Made by a program: the position numbers and the translations under genes. A DNA stretch of 64,000 nucleotides. Source: Prorocentrum cordatum. Its lineage: Eukaryota; Sar; Dinophyceae; Prorocentrales; Prorocentraceae. The stretch's first letter is position 1. Each line of letters starts with the position of its first letter. The notes beneath the pieces were generated by a model. It worked only from the letters and a program-made list of their open reading frames with translations. It was not told the DNA's origin and did not search any database. Of this stretch, positions 49,588-60,505 are shown piece after piece. The stretch covers positions 135,001 through 199,000 of the forward strand of contig CAUYUJ010006502.1 of assembly GCA_963575745.1 (NCBI GenBank). The letters run 5' to 3'.

Positions 49588-50083
49588 CGCGTCGCTCGGC
49601 AGCGCCTGCCTGAAGACGCACGCGGACCCAATCAAGAAAACCGCGCACAATGTGTTCCTCAATCTGATTACCAAGACCAACGAGGACACTCAGGCATCAA
49701 CTTGCATCGGCGGCCTGAAGGAGCCCACGCCGTGCGCCGCTGCGCCTGTCTGGCTGATCACAGAGGGCGCGGGGGCGACGGCCAACATGGCCCTGAAGCA
49801 TGTGTCGGTCAGCACGGGCGTGGAGGTCCCAGTGCTGGTCATCAACAAGAATCTCGCCGCTGGTGACACGCTGCACGTGTCGCGCGAAACGTTGGCCACC
49901 CGGTCGGGCAACCCAGTGCGAGTCGCAACGGGCAGCGGGCCCAAGAAGAACGCAGCGAAGAAGGCCCGAGGAGGCATCGGCAAGCGCTGCCATCCGCGGC
50001 GCACGCGTGCAGGGCGGCACCCCTGCAGGGCGCAGCGAATGATGACTCCTCCGCAATTGGATAACCCGCGGCTGCGCGCATGA
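49496..50083 (+). pseudogene. Second unit protein, C-terminal part, copy A
   Basis: From about 49580 this phase is the continuation (DPIKKTAHNVFLNLITKTNE, then TEGAGATANMALKHVSVSTG, VEVPVLVINKNLAAGDTLHV and a Lys/Arg-rich tail GKRCHPRRTRAGRHPCRAQR). The block VINKNLAAGDTLHV followed by a basic tail resembles a small beta domain with a C-terminal nucleic-acid-binding or nuclear-localising tail. This is inference only. Copy B reads MVNSKNLAAGDTLHASRETL here in the same frame as the middle part. Confidence 0.5.
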
Positions 50084-50291
50084 GAAAATAACGCGTGGTC
50101 AGATTCAGACGCGTGGTCGCTGTCAAGGCGTGCCCCGTGCCTGGGTTGCGGGTCAGATCATGTGTTATGCTGTTGCGGTATCATCGCAATGCGCCGCAGC
50201 CGCATTGGCCTGAGCGAGGGCCGCCTTAATCCTGCCCGAGGGGCATTGCCGCCCCCATGCCGAGTGACCGACAGCTTGGCCATCGAGGGCG

Positions 50292-51240
50292 GGGGTCTCA
50301 GGGGGCCGTGGGCGCCGCGGGACATCCTGCTCAGGGGTGGCATGCCGTGGATCGAGCTCAGAAGGGCACAAAGCCCCAGTTATTCGTCAGGCCCCCCACA
50401 TGACAAAACATGAATCAATAATATTAACAAACATGACAACATGCCTGAAAACACGTCTTTGGCAGGCCTCCTACATTATCGGGCCGTCGGGGTGCGCCGC
50501 CCATGGACAACAGCTTCTTGCCGGAATTGAAGGTCATGCGCAACCGCGCAGTGGACCAGCGCATCTGGGAACACTTTAAAAAGGTGGCCCGTTACTTCAG
50601 GACGCCCAGCGGGAAAAGATAACTCAGGACCGCAAGAAGCACATCGACGATACATCGATGCCAGTCTTTGCAACTGTACATTTTCGCGGCTTCGCGTATG
50701 CTCCTGAGGACGACACCTTTGAGCGGATGGAGCGCGATGGCATCGCAATAAAGTGCTCGTTCACTCTACAAGCAGCTCGCACCGTGCATGTTGAATGCAC
50801 GGCAGCCGGCAGATGCGTTGACATGCGTACGTTGTGCCGCCATCAAGGCGGCGTTCGAAGATCACCAAACCGACGCCCGAAAGGACTTTCACGGGCGTGA
50901 GCGGGGCGCGGTGCGACAAGCGTCGTAAGACAGCGTGCGTCGTCGCGAAGGCATCGGATATGCCGAATGGGACGAAGAGAATCCAGGCGAAGCCTTCTGA
51001 GTGGAACGACGCACTCATTACCCAGTGCGCCAGCGAACTGACGGGCCCGGCGGCGCAGCAGGGCCGGGCCATATTTTACGGCGGCAGCGACGGCGACGAC
51101 GGACCGTCGCCTGAGAAGGGCGGCGGCGACGGACTGTCGCCTGAGAAGTCGGCAGACAGCGGCGACGCCGATGCAGCGGTTGCCGATCAGGCAGGCATCC
51201 CGCAAACCGCTTTGCCGTAGGACTGGGCGTATCAGAGTGA
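50292..51240 (+). pseudogene. Degenerate coding traces after copy A
   Basis: Protein-like text in changing phase: MDNSFLPELKVMRNRAVDQR then IWEHFKKVARYFRTPSGKR and a stop (about 50502-50622), MPVFATVHFRGFAYAPEDDT (50658-50900), and 50834-51220 with SEWNDALITQCASELTGPAA and two PSPEKGGGDG/LSPEKSADSGD acidic repeats. No family recognised. It may be a third gene of the same repeat unit; the matching part of copy B lies outside the window. Confidence 0.35.
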
Positions 51241-53170
51241 GCATGTTGGGCGGAGGGGGAGCTCGGCGCGCGGCTGATGGAGGGATGGAGGACGCGGGGG
51301 GGGTGGGGCTTGGAGCCATCATAGGAGCTAGGGCTTGGTATCGGAATGATGGGGGGGGGGGCATGATTGACGACGCGGTGTGGAACGCGCGTGCGATGTC
51401 AGAGAGATGCGGTATAAATGTGATCGGAGTCGGGGTGGGTGGGTTTGCTCTGCGCGCGCTTGCCGTCGGGGCCGCGTTAGTTCATTGCGATTTGCACGGG
51501 CGCGCTCGGCGCCGCGGGGCGCGAGCGATGCGGGGCTGGCATCAGCGCGTGAGAGACGAAACAATGTTTGCATGTAGCGATGCATCGATCCATCGGCATT
51601 GCGTTAGACGCAAGCGATTGGACTACGTCCCAGCACACAGTGTCGTGCGACTGGGTGTAACACTGTGCCTCGTGAATGAATGTATGGATGCATGGGGGTA
51701 TGCACACTAGACTGGGTAAGGATGTCAGGTGTGGGACTCTCCCGTCGGTCGCCACTTTGGCGCATGCGCGCGTTCGCGCTGCGATCGCGCTTGCGGGCGC
51801 CCACGCGGGCGCAGCCGCGATCGTCGCAACAGCGCCGCGCGCAGCAGCGCCCGCGCAGCCAGCAGGGCCGCGCGCAGCCAGCAGGACCGTGCGCAAACAG
51901 CATGGCGAAGGCTGAAAATGCCGAAGATGCTTTTCGTTAAGCAGTGGCAAAAACCGACGTCAGCAAGCAAGCGCTCGGCCGTGCGACGAGTCGCATCATT
52001 GATATGGGTGGCCTCAGTCGGGCGCGCGGGCGGAAGGCCGTTGGCGTCGGGGAACGCGCCGTGGGCCTCGAGCGGGCGCGCGGTCCCTGAGTGTCTAGTG
52101 CCTGATGGGTTCACGCATTTTAGATGGCGTGCGCACGCGCGCCTGATGCATTGCTCGCGCCTACCACGGGGGGGTGGCTGGTGCATCGGTGCAACAGAAA
52201 CCGAGCGCAGCTTGCGTGATGCCCATGCCCCCTCCCCCCCCCCCCCACCCCACCCACCCCCGCCCACCCCACCCCGCCCCACCCCCCACGCGCGCCCCCG
52301 CCCCGCCCCCCGCGCCCCCCCGATGACGACGGTGTTGGCATGCGTGGTGTAGAGTAGGGGGCTTTGGGACAGTCGTGTCGGGCCATGTCGGCTCAGTTGC
52401 GTCAGCGATATACGCACCGATCCCCCAGCGCCCCTCGCACCAGCGGCCGCCCGCTCCAGCCGTGGGCAAATCGGCGAAGGAGCGTCCGATGGATGCGCAG
52501 AGCCGCGCAGATATCACGCACGATCGCGTTGATAAGCTTGAGAATGCAAGGGTCACCAAGTCAATCTGCCTCAGAGCGTTCAAACGCACACCGAAACAGG
52601 TGGCCCTGACGAGGGTGAACTGGCAAACGCCATGCGTACTTCACTCAGTGTTGTGGGGGTAGCGTATATCAGCACGTTTACACCCCCTCCCCATAGGTTA
52701 AAGAGAACTGCAAGAAGTACTGCTGCCAAGACCCAGATGGAAGACGCCAAGACGGCATGCATCTCGTCCATGTGCGACCGCCTTGCCGCTCTGGAGATGC
52801 TGAACGATGCGTCTGGCGCGCTCGATCGGATCAAGGCCGAGCGCGCCCCGCGGACCAAGCGGGTGGGCGACGCATCGCCCGTGCGACAGGCCACGTAGCC
52901 ATCGCGCGGCACGCCGCGGGAGAACAGAAACACTCGACGGGGGGGGGGGGGGGGGGCATCGCCGCCAACACCTCCGCAACCACACTTGCCAAACGATGGG
53001 CGTCGTCGCGGGTAGGCGATGGTGAACCCGCGTCCTGGGAAAGGGTGATCGGGGCACGTGGAGCGCTGTCGCGATGGCCGCGACGGGCCCCGTGACCCCC
53101 GCCAGTGATGTGATCGTGCGACCACGCATTGTCGGTATTGCCGTCGTTTATGTAACCGTTTAGGCTCGAG
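51241..53170. other. Low-complexity and weakly coding stretch
   Basis: Contains poly-G runs (about 51351-51361 and 52939-52956), a long C/A-rich CCCCACCCCACCC tract (about 52228-52330) and GCGCGCAGCAGC-type short repeats (51790-51890). Short plus-strand pieces such as MDAQSRADITHDRVDKLENA (52375-52662) and SMCDRLAALEMLNDASGALD (52632-52898) look protein-like and may be eroded exons of a gene that continues at 53175. Confidence 0.35.
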
Positions 53171-53174
53171 CGAA

Positions 53175-53663
53175 ATGTTCGCGTTGGCCGCCCCGCTCTC
53201 GAGGCCAGTGCCGCGCTGCAGCAGAGGACATTGCTGCGCTGCAGCAGTCGTGGCCACTGTGCCCAACATCATCGCAGAGTTGAGTCACATGATAGATTGG
53301 GCACAGACTCAGGTTGGATGCGGGCTGGACCCAACAAGTTGCGCCAATCAGCAAGTCGATAACATCACTGCTAAGATCAGGAGCCTCTCGGCCATCTCCG
53401 TGGAGGAGGCAACTAAACTTGCCGCCGCAATCCCCACCAACGCGCTGTGCGAATCTGATTCGCTCAAGAGCGGCAATCTCTCCGAGAAAGCAATCGACCC
53501 AAGTCGTCGTCAAACGTGCCCACAGATTGGGCATGCACGCGCTGAACGAGACGGCAAAACGGGCATATTGCCGCCGTGGTCGCCAGGGCCAGTAACGTCG
53601 AGACGACGGGTGGAGCGTGGTGCGAGCTCCTGCGGAAGGCCAAGAAGGGCATCGGAGCTATGA
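53175..53663 (+). pseudogene. N-terminal part of an Ala-rich unknown protein
   Basis: A 162-codon frame. Helical, protein-like segment: ATVPNIIAELSHMIDWAQTQ, VGCGLDPTSCANQQVDNITA and KIRSLSAISVEEATKLAAAI. After about residue 115 the text continues better in other phases (VVVKRAHRLGMHALNETAKR, then ASNVETTGGAWCELLRKAKK), so the gene is frameshifted. It is probably continuous with 53721-54664. No known domain. Confidence 0.35.
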
Positions 53664-53720
53664 AAAGCTCGCCATTGCGGCGTCGCACGATATGGAAGCA
53701 CGACAACCCCATCGGATATC

Positions 53721-54664
53721 ATGGCCGAGCCGTGGAACGAGGCAGCGCACAGCGAGGGTGCCCCGTCTGGCGAAGCATGGGCCTGGGAGATCGAGGCGCC
53801 CGACCTTGCCAGAGCGAGCCAAAGGAACGCTGGCAAGTCGGAGCAAAGCCTCGCGGGCGCTGCCATGACGCCTGCAGCGGCCGCGCCGCCATCCGAGCTC
53901 GGGGCGCGCCAGAGCATGTTCGGGAATGGCCTGGCGCACGTGCTCTTCAGCCACGCCGTGGCCGCCGCCGCCGCCGCCGCGCCGCCGCCTGCGATGCCGT
54001 CGCAATGGTCGGCATTGCCGCCGCCTGCGACGCCGTCGCATTCGTTGCCAGCGCAAGGGCTCGCGCCGCCGCCCAAGGCAGCAGCCCCGGCGGCCCCAGC
54101 GGCCGCGGCTGAGGTCGCACCAGTCGCAGCGGCAGTGGCTGCCGAGAAGGCGCCTGTACCCGAGGAGGCGGCAGCGCCGCCTGGGGGGCCTTCCCTGTCG
54201 GATGAGGGGGCTGTGTTGCGCAAGAGCATTTCCACTCGCGCCGCACTGCGCCGCCCTGCCGCGGCCACCGACCCTCCCCCGACGTGGACGAGGATGACGC
54301 GGTGCGCAAGCAGCCGGCCGCGCGCGGCGGCCCAGCACCGAAGGCGATTAAGATCGCCGCGAAGGCTGTCCAGAAGAAGCCCGCCGCGGCGAAGTCCACC
54401 GCGAAGCCGTCGAAGCTCCCAGCTCCGCCCATGGGTGAGGGAGCTCCGCCCCTGCATTACAGGGTGGGCACCGTGACCACGAACTGGAAGATGAGCACCT
54501 ACAAGGCCATCATGGGGAGGGCGGACACACGGGTCCGCTGGGACACGGGGAAGTACACCCGCCGTGAGGCTCTTGCAAAGGCGCTTGCAGCCATTGACGA
54601 TCGGTCGTGCGTTGTGATCGTCATGCTTTGGCTGCGTTGCGTCAGCCTTATACAGCGGCGATAG
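53721..54664 (+). pseudogene. Ala/Pro-rich protein with Lys-Pro-Ala repeats and small C-terminal domain
   Basis: The first frame (53721-54476) reads MAEPWNEAAHSEGAPSGEAW, then a long Ala/Pro disordered part with AAAEVAPVAAAVAAEKAPVP. Near 54285 the phase changes to 54284-54664: RKQPAARGGPAPKAIKIAAK and VQKKPAAAKSTAKPSKLP, a basic KKPAAA-repeat stretch. It is followed by LHYRVGTVTTNWKMSTYKAI and TGKYTRREALAKALAAIDD. A KKPAAA-type linker followed by a short domain ending in ALxxID is a recurring C-terminal arrangement in dinoflagellate repeat-associated ORFs, from memory. Possibly nucleic-acid binding. One frameshift is visible. Confidence 0.4.
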
Positions 54665-54827
54665 GCTCGCCTTATCCTGACATGCTAGGACGCACGCATA
54701 CATGATTGAGTTGACGGGTTATTCCCTACCTAGGCTCTGCCTAGAAGGGTTCTTACTTTATAAGCTCAAAAGGCCGGGCAGTGTAACCCGCCCTGGGCGG
54801 TTCCCCCGGCATCCGCCCCGCGGCCCC

Positions 54828-55137
54828 CCCAGCTTAGCTCAGCTTAGCTGTTGCCTAGCCTAGCTTAACATAGCTCAGCTTAGCTTGACATGGCCTGGCC
54901 TAGCTTAGCTTAGCTTTAGCTTTAGCTTAGCCTTGCCTAGCTTACCTTACCTTAGCGCAGCACTAGCGCAGCATAGCCAATTATATCATAGCAGAGCATC
55001 GCACAGCATAGCAAAGCAAAGCATAGCATGGCGCAGCATAGCACAGCATAACATAGCACACCATTGCTTGGCATAGCACAGCGCAGCATAGCATAGCACA
55101 GCACAGCACAGCATAGCCATAGCCTAGCCTAGCATAG
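54828..55137. repeat. AGCTTAGC/AGCATAGCAC pentamer-type repeat array
   Basis: Starts with AGCTTAGCTCAGCTTAGCTG phrases (period 5 or 10), then changes to CAGCATAGCACAGCATAGCA phrases. Almost no other sequence for 310 bases. Confidence 0.9.
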
Positions 55138-55255
55138 CTGTAGATGTAGGTGTAGATGTAGGTGTAGATGTAGATGTGAGTCTCGCTGTTGATGTTGATG
55201 TAGCTATAGATGCAGGTGTAGATGTAAATGTAGCTGTCGGTGTAGATTTAGATGC
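55138..55255. repeat. GTAGATGTAGGT 12-bp/6-bp repeat
   Basis: GTAGATGTAGGTGTAGATGT-type units follow the pentamer array directly and degrade into GATGTTGATGTAGCTATAG. Confidence 0.9.
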
Positions 55256-55678
55256 TGCTTTCCTAAATGCTCCAACTCCTAGGTCGGGTCGCACTGGGAT
55301 ACTATTTATATATGTATTGTTAGTGCCGCGCGTCTTGTTGCAGTTCCACGGTCTTGGTATGTCTCGCCGCAACAATCAGAGCACTTAGGTGACATGGTCG
55401 ACAACTATTGCATTTTGCTGCTAGGGTATACCCACACCGACGAATAGACTGTACTCTGCGCAACTCCACGCTATCCATCACGGTCTACCCGAATATAGCG
55501 CAGCGAGCGGAACTCCGATGCAAGATCATACTGTGTCGTGTAAGTCGCACAAGCCCAATGCCTTTCAAGGCATACGCATGCACGCCAATCATGCCATGCA
55601 TGTATCATGCATCGTATCAACTGGACCAGTCGTCTGTGATAAGACGGGGTCGGGTTTGTTGAGATTGGCTAAGCATTC
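55256..55678. other. No recognisable gene
   Basis: Ordinary-complexity sequence with ATGCATGTATCATGCATCG-type short palindromes at about 55570-55615. It may belong to the 5' part of the transposase-like ORF or its leader. Confidence 0.4.
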
Positions 55679-56923
55679 GTGTGGCCAGCCGTGTTTTGTG
55701 ACCGAGCCTCGCGCGGATTGCAAATGATGCAAGCACGCAGACACGCCATGCAAGTCATGCATATCTGCGTTGCTGGGCCAACACCTATGGAACACGAGAC
55801 CATTGACGAGATCGCGTGCGATGCAGAGACATTCGCAAATGGCGCGTGCTGCGGAGCGCTCCTATCAGTGTTGCCCATGCGATACATACAAGCGGTGCGT
55901 CGCAATCAATATATATATATTTATATATATCACCAGCCGATGGCATGGCGTCGTCGGCGCCGTGAAAGCGACCCGCGTCTCGCACGGCGGACGCCGAAGC
56001 CCTCGTCGAGATCCACCGCGGACCGTGCATATCCGAACGAGGACTTCCCCATGCATTCATATATATATATATATATATATATCAGAGGCAATGGCATGCC
56101 AGATGCAGTCTCAAAGGCTGCACAATATCGCGCAAAAGAGGTGGTCGTTGCTAAAAGAACGACACCTCACGGACACTTGCTGCAATGCGCTGACATGCAA
56201 TCAGAAAACGGCCAGCCATTCCAAAACGGGGGGTGTTCACCAGGGCCCATGATTTATGCCGCGTGCAAGACTAGCAGCGGGCTTAGGTCGCTGATGCGAC
56301 AACAACTGTGTGAGTACCCGTGTACGCCAGCACGTCCACGGCGAACGCGCCTTCAGTTTGACGGGGTCTCGCCACGAGACCCGTTGGCCACGGGCAAAGA
56401 TTATAGAGGGGTCGATGCTATCTATTTGAGTTTCCTGGTCTTCGACGAGCACCTCTCTAGCGAAGACGCGTGGTTTGTCATGTCCGCTGCGCGAGCTGCC
56501 ACGGCGCGCAAACTTCCAGGCGGGATTGGCCACTCGTTGCGCATCCTTCTCCAGAGGTTGTTCTTCAACGCCGATGCTGGCAAAGCCAATCTCAAGACTG
56601 CGGGCATCGCGCTCGATATGTCTGAGAATGGCGACGGCGCGGCGCACGCGACACTGGTCGCGAAGCTAGAGCGCACCATCGGGGACGAGGAAGCATTGCC
56701 GGAGCTGCACATGAACAAAGGGCACGCGGGGGCCAAGCCGTGCGCCACGTGCAGAAACATGGTAAATCATAAGTTCGATTATAGCGTGTATGACGCGACA
56801 GGCTGGCACGTGTCAGATGCATCCATAGAAAAAAGCAAGCGGGTCAACAGACGAAACCGTCGTTGCGATCCTGCGCAGAAGCCGCCCCCGCTGGGGACGG
56901 ATGGAGAATGGCGAGATAAATGA
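55679..56923 (+). pseudogene. Transposase-like protein of a dinoflagellate repeat family, N-terminal part
   Basis: A 414-codon frame. The first 200 residues include translated TA microsatellites (55909-55931 and 56057-56083) and are not reliable. From about 56290: LRSLMRQQLCEYPCTPARPR, then VDAIYLSFLVFDEHLSSEDA with WFVMSAARAATARKLPGG, LRILLQRLFFNADAGKANL, and LHMNKGHAGAKPCATCRNMV with a C-x2-C pair. These blocks match, in order, an abundant dinoflagellate ORF family I know by its EDAWF, GGMxxLxxxLLxxFF and CxxCRN signatures. The family looks like a cut-and-paste transposase, but that assignment is inference. A stop at 56921-56923 and a phase change separate it from its continuation. Confidence 0.5.
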
Positions 56924-56996
56924 TGAACGATTCAGGGCGCTCACGCAGCTTAGCGTGTGAAACTATCATCCAAATCATATAGCATTCGACCCCGAT

Positions 56997-57933
56997 TTGG
57001 GGTGCAGGGTCACGTCGATGCCGTGCTTCGATTGGATGCACGTCTATGTCGTAGGCGGCATCGTTGATAAAGAGACCACTGCCTTCCTCAGCGATCGCCC
57101 GGTCGCTTCTATCGTCAACGGCAACGACCTCGACGCATGCTTGCAAGCGTGGACGTGGCCGAAAGATGTCAAACAGGCCCGTCGGGTTTTCGACGCAGGC
57201 GAGTTCGCTGCGGGCGCGTCTGAAACGCTGTCAGCCATGACCGTGCCCGCGCGCGACGTCAGAGAAGTAGTAGCCAAAGTTGCAGGCGCGCCTGCATGCG
57301 CCAAAAACACATCGCGCTTGCTGGCGCTATGCGACGCCTTAGGCTTGTTTGTTGCACTGGCGAAGGGCGCATGCGTCAGTCACGCCGAGCTGTCTGCTGC
57401 TATTGCGCATCATCCTCGGCTGCACCAGGAGTGCTATGGTACCAAGGTCTGGTCTTACAAATTCCATATGGCTACGCACATCCCTGACATGTATCAGAAG
57501 TTTGGTTTATGATCATGCCTTGTGCACGAACGTAAAAACAAAGTTGTCAAGCGGTTTACGCACGAACACATTTGCGTGGGGCGCCCCGAGAAGACATTGA
57601 TGTTGCAGCTGATCGCCCAGCACCGTCACGAACTTAACCTCTTCAGCGTTGAAACTGCGTTGCAGAATCCGATTTCAGCGTCTAAGACGTTGCTCGAATG
57701 CCTAAGGCATTTGCGCCCCCAGACGCAGACGGCTGTGTCGAGCGCAAAAGCGTGCAAAAGCAACAAGTCATTCAGTGGGGGTGACATTGTTCTGATGGGC
57801 CGTGGTGCTGGTCACTCAGCCGTGCAGATGTGGTTTCACGTGCAGTGCGACGTCGGGACGACGTCGCAATCGGAACCACTTAGCTGGATTCTGCGGTTTG
57901 CAACTCGTCAGGCGCATCCAGGATGGAGTAAAG
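56997..57933 (+). pseudogene. Transposase-like protein, C-terminal part, one in-frame TGA
   Basis: Continues the family: CFDWMHVYVVGGIVDKET (the FxDxMH block, a candidate catalytic Asp), LQAWTWPKDVKQARRVFD, then LLALCDALGLFVALAKGACV, YGTKVWSYKFHMATHIPDMY and QKFGL. A single TGA at 57510-57512 then interrupts, and the same frame resumes CLVHERKNKVVKRFTHEHIC (the ERKHKxxKRY block, a candidate catalytic Glu) and LMLQLIAQHRHELNLFSVET. The frame stays open to the sharp junction with the 6-kb unit at 57933/57934 and on into the unit until 59381, a chimeric frame. Confidence 0.55.
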
Positions 57934-58901
57934 ACGTCTTCGACTTGGGCGACCCTGGCGGCTGCTGCCAGATTGTCTGCATCCCCCGGGACGAGCGGAA
58001 ATTGCGCAAGCTCTTCAAACGCAGCTTGCACGGTCTGGGCCCGAAGAGCCCGGTCCGCGCCGGGGGCGCCGAGGGGGGCGAGGGGCCGGGCGCCGGGCGA
58101 CTCCCACGCGCGCGCTTCCCGCCCCCAGGGGCGGGCGAGATGGCCGGCGCCGGGAGACGGCCCAAGAACCCGAAGACGCCTGCAGGTGGGACGCCGTCCA
58201 AGAACTCACACCCTGCGGGGAAGAGGCTCGCCGCCGGGGAGATCGCGCAGTCGGCGCAGCACGCCCCCCGCGAACGAGCAGGCAAGATCCTGTGCTGGGA
58301 CGCATGCGCGCGGATGGGCTGCCGTCCCAAGACCAACCAGACATGCGCACGTGCGCAAGAGGCCATCGAGGGCACGGGGGGCCTGCACTGGACCGCGCAA
58401 GCACAGCTGGTCAAGCGCGGAGGCCTGAAGTCCGAGATCCGCGTGGAGCCGAAGGACGTGGACGGACGCGCGCAGCAATTGCGCGCGCGGGCCAAGAGTG
58501 AGCACGAGTCCAAGCGAGCTGGGGCCGCCCAGGCGCAGGCGGGAGCCGCGCCGGCGCAACCCAAGGCCGCGGCGGGGGCCCCGCCGAAGCGCGAGGGCTG
58601 CGCTGGCCGAAAGGTCGACTGGAATGCGCTGGCGGCCCATGGCGAGATCCAGTGCACTGCGATGGAAAACGACCTGAGGGAGGCAGTACAGGGACCAGAC
58701 CACTCTTGGCTCCTCGACGCCCATGCGGACTGCCCCTGGGTGTGCAGCACCAGCCAGCGCGACCGCCTTGAGGCCGTCAAGCGACCGTCCCTGATCGACG
58801 AGGTGCAGAACAGCGGCGTGCTTGACAAGCTCCAGGAGACCAGCGACTACCTACTACCTCAAGTCCCACGCCCTGGCTCGGCTGACCCAGGCCAAAGCAT
58901 A
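57934..58901 (+). pseudogene. N-terminal part of methyltransferase-like unit protein, copy B
   Basis: In frame with the preceding transposase-like ORF from 57522. It reads VFDLGDPGGCCQIVCIPRDE, then the Gly/Pro-rich linker, WDACARMGCRPKTNQTCARA and LREAVQGPDHSWLLDAHADC without the break seen in copy A at 45218. Near 58850 TACCTAC is duplicated (copy A has it once), which shifts the frame; the protein then continues in the 58909 phase. The chimeric frame itself runs out of phase to 59381. Confidence 0.5.
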
Positions 58902-58908
58902 GGGGGCC

Positions 58909-59397
58909 ATGCTCGAACTGGAGCTGGCACTGCTGGAAGCCACCCGCGATGGCGGAACCGTTCTCGCGGAGGAGGCAGGCGCGGTGCTGGGCGGGATAGG
59001 CGCCAAAGCAAGCAACCTGGGCGGGGAGCCCGACGTGGCGATCTGCCCCGCGGCCTGGGACGAAGCCAGCGAGACTGGCACGGGGACCGTGAAGCTACTC
59101 GACCAGACGTTGCGGTTTTGGGACTACCAGGACAAACTACCCTTGGAGCCGGAGCTCGCAGCGCGCCTGGGACTCCCAGCCGACACCCACGAGGAGAGGC
59201 AGCGCTTGGTTCTACATCTGGCAGGCGCGCTCTTGGGCGAGCACGACCGCGGCCCGCCCATCACCGAGGTGCGCGAAGTTGGCCTTGGTCCTTCGCCGGC
59301 CCCTCTGGGGCTAGGCGACGACCGCCGCCGCTGCGCTGGGCCACCCGCCGCCCTTCGTCTCCCCGCGGGGGGCGGAGCTGAGGATGTGCTGCCATGA
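58909..59397 (+). pseudogene. Central helical part of unit protein, copy B
   Basis: LELELALLEATRDGGTVLAE, then PAAWDEASETGTGTVKLLDQ, LRFWDYQDKLPLEPELAARL and RQRLVLHLAGALLGEHDRGP, a helical domain intact here but out of frame in copy A (45610-45740). A phase change near 59280 precedes the next frame. Unrecognised domain. Confidence 0.45.
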
Positions 59398-60187
59398 TGC
59401 ACTGATGCCCCATCATGACAAGGATTTCCGATGCATCACGCTGTTCACCCTCCCAGAGCTCCAGGACGTGACACTCCGCGTTTGGAGGGTGAACCACTGG
59501 AGCCAGCTGGGCCTGGACACCCCCATGCCGCAGAAGGCCGGGCAGCGCGAGCTCCACGTGATGATTCACAAGGGGCGCATGCGCATGCTCCGACCCCCGC
59601 CTGGGGTCGACGGGCGGCAGGCCATCGGGGAGGTGATCAAGACCTGGGCCTTGGCTGGGGAGGAGTTGCGAGAACGACTCACGACTGGCTGGGAGATGCA
59701 CCTGGAGACCGAGGACGCGGCCGGTCCCGTCATCCCCAGCCGCCCCCCGCCTTGCGCGCGCTGCAAGCGCCACCAGGCGGCAGCGCGCGAGATCAGGGAA
59801 GGCGCAGGCGGCGATGCTCCGACGACAGCAGAGGAGGAGGATCTTGACTTTCAGAAGCTGGTACCCCTGCTACGCCGACCCGCGTTCACGTGGGGTGTCA
59901 GGACGAGGGAGATCTTCGCCGGCGCCGGGCGCTGGTCAGCGGCGATGGCCGACGCTGGCTTCCTGGCGTCAGAGCCCGCGGAGCTCTACGAGCAGCCACT
60001 CTCGCAGACAGGGCCGCGAGCAGACCACGACGTGCCACGCCCAGAGGCACGGGGGCGCATCCTGCTGGACGCGGGCGCGGCGCCGAGCCCGGAGGAGGCG
60101 AACGTCTGGCAGCTCGGGCCGCCGCGCATCGCCCACGCGGCTTGGAGGTTGACGAGCGGATGGGGCTCGAACATTCGAGGAGCCTGA
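59384..60187 (+). pseudogene. Methyltransferase-like domain, first half, copy B
   Basis: CCHDALMPHHDKDFRCITLF, ELHVMIHKGRMRMLRPPPGV and ARCKRHQAAAREIREGAG lead into TREIFAGAGRWSAAMADAGF (SAM-binding motif I-like, about 59905). AELYEQPLSQTGPRADHDVP and RILLDAGAAPSPEEANVWQL with GPPRIAHAAWRLTSG follow in the same frame, so copy B keeps the link that copy A has lost near 46580. One extra base near 60158 ends the frame at 60187. The remaining part (EPDGDGTDPEE-type) lies in another phase and is then split by the 176-bp insertion. Confidence 0.55.
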
Positions 60188-60329
60188 CGGCGACGGCACT
60201 GACCCGGAGGAGGTAGCTTCAAACGTCTGCGCCGATTTCGCGGCCGACGTCGCCGAGCGGCTCGACGCGAACGATCGGGAACGGCTCCTTGAGTCCAGCT
60301 GCAGGGGCGGACGGCGCCCCATGATCTGG

Positions 60330-60505
60330 TGACTACCTACCAGACCACCCCAACCCAACCCGAATACCCGAATTTGACCCGAATTTCGGGTTGGGGGGGT
60401 ACGCATGCCATGTGTTTTTTTTTCAACGTTCCCCGACCCCCCCCCCACTGGAAATGGAGGGCACATTGAAGGCTTCGGGTTGGGTTGGGGTGGTTTGGTG
60501 GGTGG
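60330..60505. mobile_element. MITE-like insertion in copy B
   Basis: 176 bp absent from copy A (empty site 46855-46860). It is flanked by TGATCTGG at 60322-60329 and 60506-60513, an apparent 8-bp target duplication. Its ends are imperfect inverted repeats of about 33 bases: the left has CTACCTACCAGACCACCCC and AACCCAACCCGAA, and the right is the reverse complement with few changes (TTCGGGTTGGGTTGGGGTGG). No coding capacity. An 8-bp duplication suggests hAT-type mobilisation. It splits the methyltransferase-like gene. Confidence 0.8.

Larger units (their letters stand above)
44486..50291 (+). mobile_element. 6-kb repeat unit, copy A
   Basis: Aligns with 57934-64000 along its whole length in the same orientation. 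The offset grows from 13448 to 13709 because copy B carries insertions. In a 260-bp stretch at 45.93-46.19 kb about 15 bases differ, so about 94% identity. The left edge is sharp: before 44486 (and 57934) the two sequences are unrelated. The right edge of the shared part is set only by the window end. The unit encodes two successive proteins on the plus strand. No LTRs, terminal repeats or RT were found, so its mode of movement is unknown. Confidence 0.85.

Noticed and set aside
55909-56083. Insertion bounded by two TA microsatellites inside the transposase-like ORF
   Set aside because: The two TA tracts are not clear target duplications and only a weak inverted match exists at the ends; there is no empty-site copy to compare with.
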